Assembly (NCBI GenBank): GCA_947458265.1
Contig: CANGYF010000014.1
Span: 61,704-125,703 of the forward strand
From: Betaproteobacteria bacterium
Lineage (GTDB): Bacteria > Pseudomonadota > Gammaproteobacteria > Burkholderiales > CAIKXV01
Length of the DNA: 64,000 bases
Reading direction: 5' to 3'
Position 1 is the stretch's first letter; the number at the start of each line of letters is the position of its first letter. The translations under genes and the position numbers were made by a program. Below the pieces are notes generated by a model. That model saw only the letters and a program-made list of their open reading frames with translations, was not told the origin of the DNA and did not search any database. Positions 56,127 through 64,000 of this stretch are shown in pieces.

Positions 56127-59100
56127 ATGGCCGCCCCGAAGACACCCCCTGTCCCCCCGGCGCCACCTCAGATCACACAGGGTAGCGTGCCGCTGCTCGG
56201 CGAATCGACGCTGCTGCGGCGCAACCGCAAGGCGCGCCCGGTGCCAGGCATCCTTGGCGCGACGGTCCTGAAGGTCTACGAACTGGTGGGCGAGGAAATC
56301 GCAGCGCCGGACCTGTGCAAGTCCAGCGACATGGACGAAGCGGCGCTGGGTGCGGCATTGGCCGAGCTGGTCGAGCGCGGGCTGATCATCGCCGAGCTGG
56401 AGAGGTCCAAAGACGCGCGCAACCTGGACTTCACCTCACCCGAAGTGCTCGAAAAGCTGCGCGTCGAATCCGAGCAGGTGAAGCAGTCCGAGGAAGAGGC
56501 GCGCCGGCGGGTCGAGGTCGAACGCAAGGCCAAGCTGCAGGCCGAGGCGAACGTGCGCTCGGAAGCCGAGGCGAAGGCCCGCGCCGATGCGGACGCCAAG
56601 GCCAATGCAGGAGCGCTGGCCCGCCTGAAGGCAGAGAAGGTCGCGCGTAGCCAGTCCGACAGCGAGATCAACGCCCGACAGGGTGCACTCGACCGCGCCG
56701 AGAACGAGGCGCGCATGCGGGCCGATACGCTGGCACGGGCCGAAGCCGAGGCACGGGTGCGTGCCGATTCGATGCGCAAGGCGGAAGCGGAAGCGGCCTT
56801 GCGCCTGGCGGCCGTGCGCCGCATGGAAATCCAGCTCAAGGGCAAGATAGCCGCGCTGGCACGGCTCGATGCCGAGCGTCAGCGGAAGGCCGCAGCGGAT
56901 GCGAAGGCGCGCGAGGAAGCCGAAGCCCGCGCCGAGCAGGAGCGCCGGGCACGCGAAGAGGCCGACGCCCGCGCCGCGCAGGAGCAGGCCGCGCGCGAGA
57001 CCGCCGCGGAGGCGGCCCGGCAGGATGCCCTCGCGCTGGCCGAGACAGAGCACAAGGCACGCCTGGCGGCCGAGGCACGGGCAGAGCAGGAAAGGGCAGC
57101 CCGCGAGGCGGCCGAAGAGGCTGCACGGCAGGAAGCACTGGCCATCGCGGACAAGGAACGCCGGGCGCGGGTCGAGTTGGAAGCCCGCGCGCAGGCGGAA
57201 CGCCAGGCTGCCGAACAGGCCGCCGCCGCGGCACGTGCGGAAGCCACGGCCCTCGCCGAGGAGGAGCGCCGGGCGCGCGAAGCCGCCGAGCAGCGTGCCG
57301 AGGCCGAGCGCCAGTTGCGCGAACAGGCCGAGGCCAATGCTGCGGCACAGGTCAAGGCGAAGGCGAGCGCGGAAGAACACGCCCGCCAGGATGCACTCGC
57401 CCTCGCCCGCGAAGTACAGGCCACGCAGGAGCGGCTGCGCGCCGAGGCCAGCGAGCGTGCGCTGGCAGAACAGGCGGCACGTGAAGCGGTACAAGCCGAG
57501 CGCCGGGCGCGCGAACAGGCCGAAGCGATGGTCGCCGCCGAACGCAGTGCACGCGAGGAAGTCGAACGCCGTGCACGCGAGCAGGCCGATGCCGAACGCC
57601 GCGCCCGCGAGCAGGCGCAGGCCCTGGCAGAGGCTGAACGCAAGCTGCGCGAAGAGGCGGAGGCACGGATGCGCGCGCTGTCGTCCACCGAGCGCGAGGC
57701 CCGCGAGAAGACCGAGGCGCAGTTGAGGGCACAGATCGACGCCCTGACTACCGCCGAAAAACAGGCCCGGACGGAAGCGCAGGCAGCCGGAGAGGCGCGC
57801 CGTGCGGCCGAGGCGCGCGCCGCAGCCGAAAGCCAGCCGCAGCCCCTTGCCGGACTGCAACCAGCGGCGCGCCCGGCAGCGACCCAGGTACCTCCTGCGG
57901 CGACCGCGCCGGCGACTGCAGGCGAGGGCGACAGCTTCGAGGAGATGCTCTCTGCAGCCGCGCTGTTCGGTGCCTCGGATGACGCTGCGGCTTCGTCGCA
58001 GCCTGCGCACGCCTCGCTGGACCGTCTGTCGCCGCGCCGCAGCGCCACCCCGACAGCGCCCGCGGCCCCAGCTGCGGCGCAGCCGCTGGCTGCCGAACCA
58101 TCGCTGCTCGTCGACGCCGAAGTGCTGGCACACGCAGCCCGCCAGGCCATCGAGGATGCCGAGGCGCAGTCGAGGCTGGAAAAGGAACGCTTCGCCCGCG
58201 AGCTCGAGGAACAGATGGCTCGCGTCAGCGCCGAGCAGGCGCCTGCGCCCGCATCCCCAGCGCCCGACAAACCGCTCACGCTCGACGAAGAGATCAAGGC
58301 AATCCGCGAAAACGAGGCGCGCGAGCGTGCCGAAGCGTTCGCGCGCCAGCAGATGGCCGACATACTCCAGCTCGAAGAGAAGCGGACCCGGGAGGAAGAG
58401 CAGCGACGCTTGCTGGGCGAGGAGGAAGGCAAGCGCCGAGCCCGCGAAGCAGCCGAGATCGCCAGCCGGGCCCGGGCCGAGCGCGAGAAGTTCGAACGTG
58501 AGCGCGAGCGGCAGCGCAGACTAGCCGAGGCGGAAGCGCAGGCGCTGGCGCGGGCGAAGGCGCGCGCCGAGCAGCCGCCCGAGTCGCGCTGGAGGCTCTA
58601 CACCGGTGGTGCGGTGCTGCTGGTCGCCGTCATCATCGGCCTGTTCGAGGTGCTGCCGTTCAACTTCTACCTGGGACGCGTCGAACAGGCGATGAGCAAC
58701 GCCCTGGGCGAGCGGGTGGTCGTAAAGTCCATGCATGTATCGCTGATCCCGCGCCCGAACATCCGGCTCACCGAGGTGACCATCGGCGCGAGCGGCAGCG
58801 GTGCAAAGGTCGCCGCGGTCCACGCCGTGCCGACGGTGTCATCACTGTTCTGGGGGCCGCTCACGTTCAAGTCGGTGCAACTCGAAACGGTGAGCGTCGC
58901 CCAGGAGTTCATCCCGAAGCTGCCCGATGTCATCGGCATGGACGGCAAGGAGACGCTCGGCTTCGAACGCCTCTCGATCCGCAACCTGCGCCTGGCCCTG
59001 CCCAACCTCGAGTTGCCGCCGGCCGAGGTCGAGATCGCCTGGAAAAGTGACGGTACATTCGACCGCGCCAGCATCCTGACCTACAGCCGCCGGGTTGCGA

Positions 59101-59789
59101 TCGAACTCACCCGCGCTGGCGACGAGGTCGCTTTCCGGATGTCGGCGACGAACTGGCAGCCCCTGGTCGGCAGTACCGCGACCATCGACCAGATGAAGGC
59201 GAACGGCACCGCCACGCGCAACGGGCTGGTCGCCAGCGAGGTCGATGCCGACCTCTATGGCGGCAAGGCGCAGGGCTCGTTCACGATCGCCTGGGGACCG
59301 GATACGCCGAATGCCACCGCCAGCGGCGAATTCCTCATGCGCCGGTTCGATGTCGCGAAGTTGCTGCCGGCGATGACCGCCAATGCCTCGGCGACCGGGC
59401 TGATGGACGGGAACATGAAGTTCTCCCTGCAGGCCCCTACCCTGCGCCGCCTGCTCGATGCACCGCAGGTGTCCGCCGCCTTCACGATCCGCCGCGGATG
59501 GCTCGGCGGCATCGACGTGGTGCGGCTGCTGCGCAACGCGACCAACAGCGGCGGCCGGACCGTGTTCGACGAGTGGACCGGCGTGTTCGCGGTCGCCGGC
59601 ACCAACTACTCGCTGCGCCAGATGCGCCTGACCTCAGGACCGATGACCGCCGTCGGGGTGGTGGACATCAAGGCAGACAGCGTGCTCACCGGTCGCATCG
59701 ATGCCCAGCTGTCCACCGGCGGCGGTACCGCCGTACGCTCGAGCTTCGTGCTCGGCGGCACGCTGCAGAGCATCGAAGTCGGGAACTGA
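56127..59789 (+). CDS. Large membrane protein: winged-helix-like N-terminus, very long coiled coil, one TM helix, AsmA-like periplasmic domain
   Basis: A 1220-residue protein. Residues 38-92 (ATVLKVYELVGEEIAAPDLC, LAELVERGLIIAEL) look like a small winged-helix fold. Residues 105-568 are an almost unbroken Ala/Glu/Arg-rich helix (RREAEARAEQ-type heptads). A Pro/Ala-rich hinge spans 569-665, and a second charged helix runs to about 818. One membrane helix follows at 826-845 (GAVLLVAVIIGLFEVLPFNF). The rest resembles AsmA/YhjG-type beta-rich domains (LGERVVVKSMHVSLIPRPNI, GNMKFSLQAPTLRRLLDAP, LSTGGGTAVRSSFVLGGTL). By topology the coil is cytoplasmic and the AsmA part periplasmic. I know no named family with this architecture. 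The ATG at 56127 is 8 bases after the carbonic anhydrase gene. Confidence 0.8.
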   Translation: MAAPKTPPVPPAPPQITQGSVPLLGESTLLRRNRKARPVPGILGATVLKVYELVGEEIAAPDLCKSSDMDEAALGAALAELVERGLIIAELERSKDARNLDFTSPEVLEKLRVESEQVKQSEEEARRRVEVERKAKLQAEANVRSEAEAKARADADAKANAGALARLKAEKVARSQSDSEINARQGALDRAENEARMRADTLARAEAEARVRADSMRKAEAEAALRLAAVRRMEIQLKGKIAALARLDAERQRKAAADAKAREEAEARAEQERRAREEADARAAQEQAARETAAEAARQDALALAETEHKARLAAEARAEQERAAREAAEEAARQEALAIADKERRARVELEARAQAERQAAEQAAAAARAEATALAEEERRAREAAEQRAEAERQLREQAEANAAAQVKAKASAEEHARQDALALAREVQATQERLRAEASERALAEQAAREAVQAERRAREQAEAMVAAERSAREEVERRAREQADAERRAREQAQALAEAERKLREEAEARMRALSSTEREAREKTEAQLRAQIDALTTAEKQARTEAQAAGEARRAAEARAAAESQPQPLAGLQPAARPAATQVPPAATAPATAGEGDSFEEMLSAAALFGASDDAAASSQPAHASLDRLSPRRSATPTAPAAPAAAQPLAAEPSLLVDAEVLAHAARQAIEDAEAQSRLEKERFARELEEQMARVSAEQAPAPASPAPDKPLTLDEEIKAIRENEARERAEAFARQQMADILQLEEKRTREEEQRRLLGEEEGKRRAREAAEIASRARAEREKFERERERQRRLAEAEAQALARAKARAEQPPESRWRLYTGGAVLLVAVIIGLFEVLPFNFYLGRVEQAMSNALGERVVVKSMHVSLIPRPNIRLTEVTIGASGSGAKVAAVHAVPTVSSLFWGPLTFKSVQLETVSVAQEFIPKLPDVIGMDGKETLGFERLSIRNLRLALPNLELPPAEVEIAWKSDGTFDRASILTYSRRVAIELTRAGDEVAFRMSATNWQPLVGSTATIDQMKANGTATRNGLVASEVDADLYGGKAQGSFTIAWGPDTPNATASGEFLMRRFDVAKLLPAMTANASATGLMDGNMKFSLQAPTLRRLLDAPQVSAAFTIRRGWLGGIDVVRLLRNATNSGGRTVFDEWTGVFAVAGTNYSLRQMRLTSGPMTAVGVVDIKADSVLTGRIDAQLSTGGGTAVRSSFVLGGTLQSIEVGN

Positions 59790-59828
59790 CGCCTGTCCGG
59801 TCGCTCGCGGGCGCTCACGCACGACGAC

Positions 59829-61316
59829 TCAGGGGCTGCCGCGCACCCGTGCCACCGCCCGTTTCCAGCGGTCGATGCGCTGGCCAGCCTCGTCGCGGGA
59901 CATGCGCGGCTCGAAGCAGCGGTCGAGCTTCCAGTGCGCATCCAGTGCCGATGCATCCGGCCACAAGCCAGTACCCAGCCCGGCGAGCAGCGCAGCGCCG
60001 AGCGCGGTGCATTCGGTGACGGCCGGGCGCAGCACCGGCACGCCAAGCAGGTCAGCCTGGAACTGCATCAACGCATCATTGCCGGTCGCGCCGCCATCGA
60101 CGCGCAGTTCGGCCAGCGGCACCCCGGCATCGGCCTGCATCGCGAACAGCAGTTCTGCACTCTGGAATGCGATCGATTCGACCGCCGCGCGCGCGATGTG
60201 CGCCGCGCCGGTGCCCCGGCTCAGCCCGAGGATCGCGCCGCGCGCATCCGGGTCCCAGTACGGCGCACCCAGCCCGGTGAAAGCCGGCACGAACACGACA
60301 CCGCCGGCATCATCGACGCTGGCGGCGAGCGCCTCTACCTCGTGCGACTGGCGGATCACGCCCAGCGCATCGCGCAGCCATTGCACGACGGCGCCGGCGA
60401 TGAACACGCTGCCCTCCAGCGCGTACTCGCTGTGCCCGCCGTTGCGCCAGGCCAGCGTCGACAACAGCCGGTGCGAAGAAGCAACCGGTGCGTCGCCGGT
60501 GTGCATGAGCATGAAGCAGCCCGTGCCGTAGGTGTTCTTCGCCATGCCGGCGCGCGTGCAGCGCTGGCCGAACAGCGCGGCCTGCTGGTCACCCGCGATG
60601 CCTGCGATCGGGATCGCCGCGCCGAGCAGGTCTGCTGCGGCATGCCCGATCACGCCGGAGGAATCGACGACCTCCGGCAGCAGCGCGCGCGGCACGCCGA
60701 ACAGCCTGCACAGTTCGTCGCTCCAGGTACCGGCATGCAGGTCGAACAGCAGCGTGCGCGAAGCGTTACCCGCGTCGGTGACATGCAACGCGCCGCGTGT
60801 GAGCTTCCACACCAGCCAGGTATCGATCGTGCCGCAGGCAAGTTCCCCCGCCTCGGCCTTCGCGCGTGCACCCGGCAGGTGCTCGAGCAGCCAGGCGAGC
60901 TTGGTCGCCGAAAAATACGGGTCTAGCACCAGCCCGGTGAGCGCACGCACCCGATCCTCCGCGCCCGCCTCGCGCAGACGCGTGCAGTGCCCGCTGGTGC
61001 GGCGATCCTGCCAGACGATCGCCGGGGCGAGCGGCCGGCCGGTGGCGCGGTCCCAGAGCACGACGGTCTCGCGCTGGTTGGTCACGCCGAGGCCGGCCAC
61101 CTGGTCGGGCGCGATGCCGGCGCGGGCCATCGCCTCGGTGGCGGTGGCGAGCTGGGTTGCCCAGATCTCCTCCGCGTCATGCTCGACCCAGCCAGGCCGG
61201 GGGTAATGCTGGACAATCTCGCGCTGCGCGCTGGCGACCACACTGCCATCGGCCGCGACCACCAAGGCCCGGGAACTCGTCGTGCCCTGGTCGAGCGCCA
61301 GAATGTACCGACTCAC
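59829..61316 (-). CDS. glpK: Glycerol kinase
   Basis: A 495-residue FGGY-family kinase producing glycerol 3-phosphate. It begins [20 protein letters not shown] and has [20 protein letters not shown], the substrate-site [19 protein letters not shown] and [15 protein letters not shown]. The C-terminal signature [20 protein letters not shown] is intact. Length is standard. Its start overlaps the stop of the upstream GDPD-like gene (ATGA), which fits use of glycerol released from phosphodiesters. Confidence 0.96.
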   Translation of the reverse strand: MSRYILALDQGTTSSRALVVAADGSVVASAQREIVQHYPRPGWVEHDAEEIWATQLATATEAMARAGIAPDQVAGLGVTNQRETVVLWDRATGRPLAPAIVWQDRRTSGHCTRLREAGAEDRVRALTGLVLDPYFSATKLAWLLEHLPGARAKAEAGELACGTIDTWLVWKLTRGALHVTDAGNASRTLLFDLHAGTWSDELCRLFGVPRALLPEVVDSSGVIGHAAADLLGAAIPIAGIAGDQQAALFGQRCTRAGMAKNTYGTGCFMLMHTGDAPVASSHRLLSTLAWRNGGHSEYALEGSVFIAGAVVQWLRDALGVIRQSHEVEALAASVDDAGGVVFVPAFTGLGAPYWDPDARGAILGLSRGTGAAHIARAAVESIAFQSAELLFAMQADAGVPLAELRVDGGATGNDALMQFQADLLGVPVLRPAVTECTALGAALLAGLGTGLWPDASALDAHWKLDRCFEPRMSRDEAGQRIDRWKRAVARVRGSP

Positions 61317-62125
61317 CAGCCCGCTTCCTTCGTCCAGGATTCGATCGATGCGCGCAGCAGGGTCGCCGCGTCCATTCTCGGCTCCGGCTCCGCCGTCCGG
61401 CCAACGCCGGCGGGCACCTCGCCGGCCGCAGGACTGCCGGTGGCTGCATCGCCCGCGGCCGTTGCCCCGCGCAGCTCTGGCGGCACGAGGTCAGCCCGGT
61501 CGGTGATGAGCGCATCGATGCCATGGCGCGCGAGCAGCCGCATCGAGTCGGCATCGTCCACGCCGCGCACGTAGTTCGCCCAGCGCGCGGCCTGCGCCTG
61601 GCGCAGCAGTGTCGGCCTGAGGATACGCTGCTCCCAGACGAGGGTCCGCAGCCAGGTGCTGGCGGCATGGCCGGCGAGCAGCGCGGGCAGGTCGGGCGGC
61701 GTGTAGGTGAGCAGCAGCCCGGCCGGCACCGGCGCGACGCCGGCACAGCGCGCGACGAGTTCATGGTGCGCGGAGGTCACGACCATGCGCCGGGTCGCCG
61801 CGAACGCAGACACCGTCTGCATCACCGCGCCGATCGCTGCCGGCGCCCTGATCTCGATGTTCCAGACCGACTTCGGGAAGCGCAGCAGCGCCTCGTTCAG
61901 CGTGGGTACCTCATGGCCGACGATGCGCGCGATGTCGCGGCGCGACAGATCCGCCACCGGACGACCACGTACATGGTCATCGCTGAACAGCACGGCGACA
62001 CCGTCGCCCGACAGGCGTACGTCGGTCTGGATGCCGTCCACACCGAGGCGCACGGCTGCATCGAATGCCTGCAGCGTGTTGCCTGGGAAGACCGCGTGGT
62101 GACCGCGCCGTGCGAAGACGAGCAT
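61313..62125 (-). CDS. Glycerophosphodiester phosphodiesterase-family protein with substituted active site
   Basis: A 270-residue protein with the GDPD TIM-barrel pattern. The usual HRG...PENT motif reads [12 protein letters not shown], so the first catalytic His appears to be Arg. The E-x-D metal motif reads IQTD (Glu to Gln), and the second His block LxHDD reads LFSDDH (His to Ser). The later NIEI block (WNIEIRAP) keeps its Glu. The fold is recognisable but the classical His/Glu/His set is not, so activity on glycerophosphodiesters is doubtful unless GHH substitutes. It is coupled to glpK by an ATGA overlap. Confidence 0.85.
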   Translation of the reverse strand: MLVFARRGHHAVFPGNTLQAFDAAVRLGVDGIQTDVRLSGDGVAVLFSDDHVRGRPVADLSRRDIARIVGHEVPTLNEALLRFPKSVWNIEIRAPAAIGAVMQTVSAFAATRRMVVTSAHHELVARCAGVAPVPAGLLLTYTPPDLPALLAGHAASTWLRTLVWEQRILRPTLLRQAQAARWANYVRGVDDADSMRLLARHGIDALITDRADLVPPELRGATAAGDAATGSPAAGEVPAGVGRTAEPEPRMDAATLLRASIESWTKEAGW

Positions 62126-62345
62126 TCAGGCAAGCGCCAGTGAGGGAGGACCGGGACAGTTGGAAAGTGGCGGGCATGCGACTGCGCGCCCAAAAGCGGG
62201 AAAACAACCTGCCGATTCCGTAAAATACGCGTTCCGGTCCGTTTCCGACAAGGTCACAGGGCCGACACCCCGTTCGTACGGCAGTCGCCGCAGGCGGCAC
62301 CTGCCGGGCAACATCGATCAATGCAGCACTCACCAACGGAGTGAA

Positions 62346-63770
62346 ATGAGCGAATACATCCGGTACGCGGCATTCAAGGGCCGCATGCTGATCGTGGGCT
62401 TCGGCAGCATCGGACAGGGATCGCTTCCCTTGTTGATGCGACATGTGGACATTGCCCCCGAGCAGATAACCATCGTCACGGCAAACGAGAGCGGTCGCGA
62501 GATCGCTGAAGGCCTGGGCGTCCGATTCATCAACGAGCCGATCACGCGCGAGAACTATCGCGCGATCTACGCACGCCATCTCGGACGGGGCGACTTCCTG
62601 GTAAATGCGGCGGTCGACGTCGGGTCCGTCGACTCGATCGAATGGTGCCAGCGCCATGGCGTGCTCTACCTCGACGCCTGCATCGAACCGTGGATCGGCG
62701 GCCATACCGACACCGCGATCGGTATCGAGCATCGCACCAACTACGCGCATCGCGAAACCGCGCTGTCGATGCGGGGCGACGACCCCAGGGCGCCCACGGC
62801 TGTGGTCATGCACGGTGCCAATCCCGGCCTCGTCTCGCATTTCGTCAAGCAGGCCCTGCTGGAACTGGCTTCGACCAGCGGCATCCGCCTGCCGGCGCGT
62901 CCCGCCACGCAAGACGGATGGGCAGCCCTCGCCCATCGGCTGGGCATCAAGGTCATCCAGATATCGGAGCGCGACCACCAGACCACCGACCGGCGCAAGC
63001 AACCCGAGGAGTTCTGCAATACCTGGTCATCGGAGGCCCTGGCTGGCGAGTCCCTGCAACCGGCCGAGATGGGCTGGGGCACGCACGAGGCGCACTTCCC
63101 GCACGACGGACGGCGCTTCGACTTCGGCTGCGGCAGCAGCATCTTCCTCGACCGTACCGGATGCACCACGCGGGTGCGCTCATGGGCGCCGCAGGCGGGT
63201 CCCTTCCACGGCTACCTGATCTCGCATGGCGAGGCGCATTCGATCGCCGATTTTCTTACCGTCAGGGACGGCGATGCGGTGCGCTACCGGCCGACCTGCT
63301 ATTACGCCTACCACCCCTGCAACGACGCGGTTGCATCGCTCGAGCAGTTCGTCGAGCGCAGCTACCGGTTCCAGCCATCGCACCGGCTGCTGCGCGACGA
63401 ACTCACGGGTGGTGTGGACGAACTCGGCGTGCTGCTGTGCGGGCACGAGCGCGGTGCGTACTGGTACGGATCGCAGTTGTCGGTGGAGGAGGCGCGCAGC
63501 CTCGCGCCTTACAACAATGCGACCGGCATGCAGGTGAACATCGGCTTCGTCGGCGCGATCATCTGGACGATCCGCAATCCGTCGGTGGGCATCGTCGAGC
63601 CGGATCACCTGGACGACCAGTTGCTGATGGAGATCGCGCGGCCCTACCTGGGTCGGCTCGGCGGCACGTTCACCGACTGGACGCCGCTGGCGTATCGGGA
63701 GGAACTGTATCCGGAAGTGCTCGATCGCAGCGATCCGTGGCAGTTCCTGAACTTTCGCATCGTGGGGTGA
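62346..63770 (+). CDS. hss: Homospermidine synthase
   Basis: A 474-residue NAD-dependent enzyme of the saccharopine dehydrogenase-like fold that builds homospermidine from two putrescines (or putrescine and spermidine). The Rossmann motif LIVGFGSIGQGSLPLLMRHV is at residues 15-34. RGDFLVNAAVDVGSVDSIEW, YLDACIEPW, VMHGANPGLVSHFVKQALLE and VRSWAPQAGPFHGYLISHGE are characteristic. GGAGTG lies 5 bases before the ATG. It stands alone, divergent from the glpK operon with 220 bases between starts (62126-62345) that hold no recognisable gene. A structured repeat begins 15 bases after its stop. Confidence 0.94.
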   Translation: MSEYIRYAAFKGRMLIVGFGSIGQGSLPLLMRHVDIAPEQITIVTANESGREIAEGLGVRFINEPITRENYRAIYARHLGRGDFLVNAAVDVGSVDSIEWCQRHGVLYLDACIEPWIGGHTDTAIGIEHRTNYAHRETALSMRGDDPRAPTAVVMHGANPGLVSHFVKQALLELASTSGIRLPARPATQDGWAALAHRLGIKVIQISERDHQTTDRRKQPEEFCNTWSSEALAGESLQPAEMGWGTHEAHFPHDGRRFDFGCGSSIFLDRTGCTTRVRSWAPQAGPFHGYLISHGEAHSIADFLTVRDGDAVRYRPTCYYAYHPCNDAVASLEQFVERSYRFQPSHRLLRDELTGGVDELGVLLCGHERGAYWYGSQLSVEEARSLAPYNNATGMQVNIGFVGAIIWTIRNPSVGIVEPDHLDDQLLMEIARPYLGRLGGTFTDWTPLAYREELYPEVLDRSDPWQFLNFRIVG

Positions 63771-63785
63771 GGGGAGCGCTGTGCA

Positions 63786-63898
63786 GGATCGAGGCGAGGG
63801 GCTACCTGGCTCCGCTCGTGTCCCCCGCCTCCGGGCGCTGCCGCACCCGAAGGCTCCTCCTTTACCTCGCTCCGCCAGGTAGCCCCTCGCCTCGATCC
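63786..63898 (+). repeat. Structured repeat, copy C
   Basis: Outer arms 63786-63810 and 63874-63898 pair perfectly over 25 bases. The core strands (63811-63826 and 63855-63873) are identical to those of copy A. The inner hairpin (63827-63854, loop TGCC) has two C-A mismatches that would be G-U pairs in a minus-strand RNA. Four consecutive positions of the outer stem differ from copy A (CGAG against TTCT) with matching changes in the other arm. It lies 15 bases after the homospermidine synthase stop. Confidence 0.92.
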
Positions 63899-64000
63899 AC
63901 GCAGGTGCTGTGGTGAGAGAGGAACCGTGCAGCCGTCCGGCGGCAAGGACAGGCACTACCTTCGCACCAGCCCATCCTCCCCTCTCAACAAGGCACGGTG
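63899..64000 (+). repeat. 102-base conserved tail of copy C, running off the window
   Basis: This is nearly identical to 55183-55284. The window ends at the exact base where the other locus leads into inverted copy B, so whether an inverted partner also follows here cannot be seen. Confidence 0.88.

Overview
This window is GC-rich chromosomal DNA. Its gene set and order point to a betaproteobacterium of the Burkholderiales or Rhodocyclales type. The evidence is the blocks exbB-exbD-lpxK-trm112-kdsB-adk, mutL-miaA, xseB-ispA-dxs and a split pntAA-pntAB-pntB, plus a VPxPA-type PEP-CTERM protein and a PPi-dependent phosphofructokinase next to a membrane pyrophosphatase. I saw no rRNA, tRNA, transposase, prophage or CRISPR array.

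Region by region. (1) 1-7 kb: an exported PEP-CTERM protein, then a minus-strand run of MmgE/PrpD, a LEA-type lipoprotein and a three-subunit molybdenum hydroxylase (form II CoxL-like, FAD and 2Fe-2S subunits). (2) 7-20 kb: metabolic and transport genes: a TolC-type channel, an LLM oxidoreductase, a four-domain rhodanese divergent from metC, a RutE-like reductase, an SDR, a decayed toxin-antitoxin locus, a dehydrogenase/amidohydrolase pair, a CMD protein, and AEC and EamA transporters. (3) 19.5-25 kb: DNA polymerase IV, two tandem DUF4394 lipoproteins, YajQ, a glutamine amidotransferase and a retropepsin-like protease. (4) 25.2-31.8 kb: a TetR-controlled RND efflux operon in which every junction is an ATGA overlap, preceded by two operator-like palindromes. 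(5) 31.7-37.6 kb (minus): CBS protein, ribBA, folE, dxs, ispA, xseB (riboflavin, folate and isoprenoid precursors). (6) 37.9-47 kb: an EamA transporter coupled to a mercaptopyruvate sulfurtransferase, the proton-translocating transhydrogenase, mutL-miaA and xseA. (7) 47.5-55 kb (plus): envelope and energy genes ending in adk, PPi-PFK and H+-PPase. (8) 55-64 kb: gamma-carbonic anhydrase, a 1220-residue coiled-coil/AsmA protein, glpK with a degenerate GDPD, and homospermidine synthase.

The most unusual signal is a family of large structured repeats found 14-15 bases downstream of the hppA and homospermidine synthase stop codons, with a third copy inverted. All three keep two unpaired core strands exactly (16 and 19 bases). 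The stems around them change sequence but keep their pairing, so structure appears to be conserved. Two copies are followed by a nearly identical 102-base tail, and in the complete locus the tail leads into the inverted copy. I do not recognise this element. Other points of note are the AsmA fusion architecture, the GDPD with substituted active-site residues, the toxin remnant beside an intact antitoxin, and a DnaA-box-like cluster upstream of exbB.
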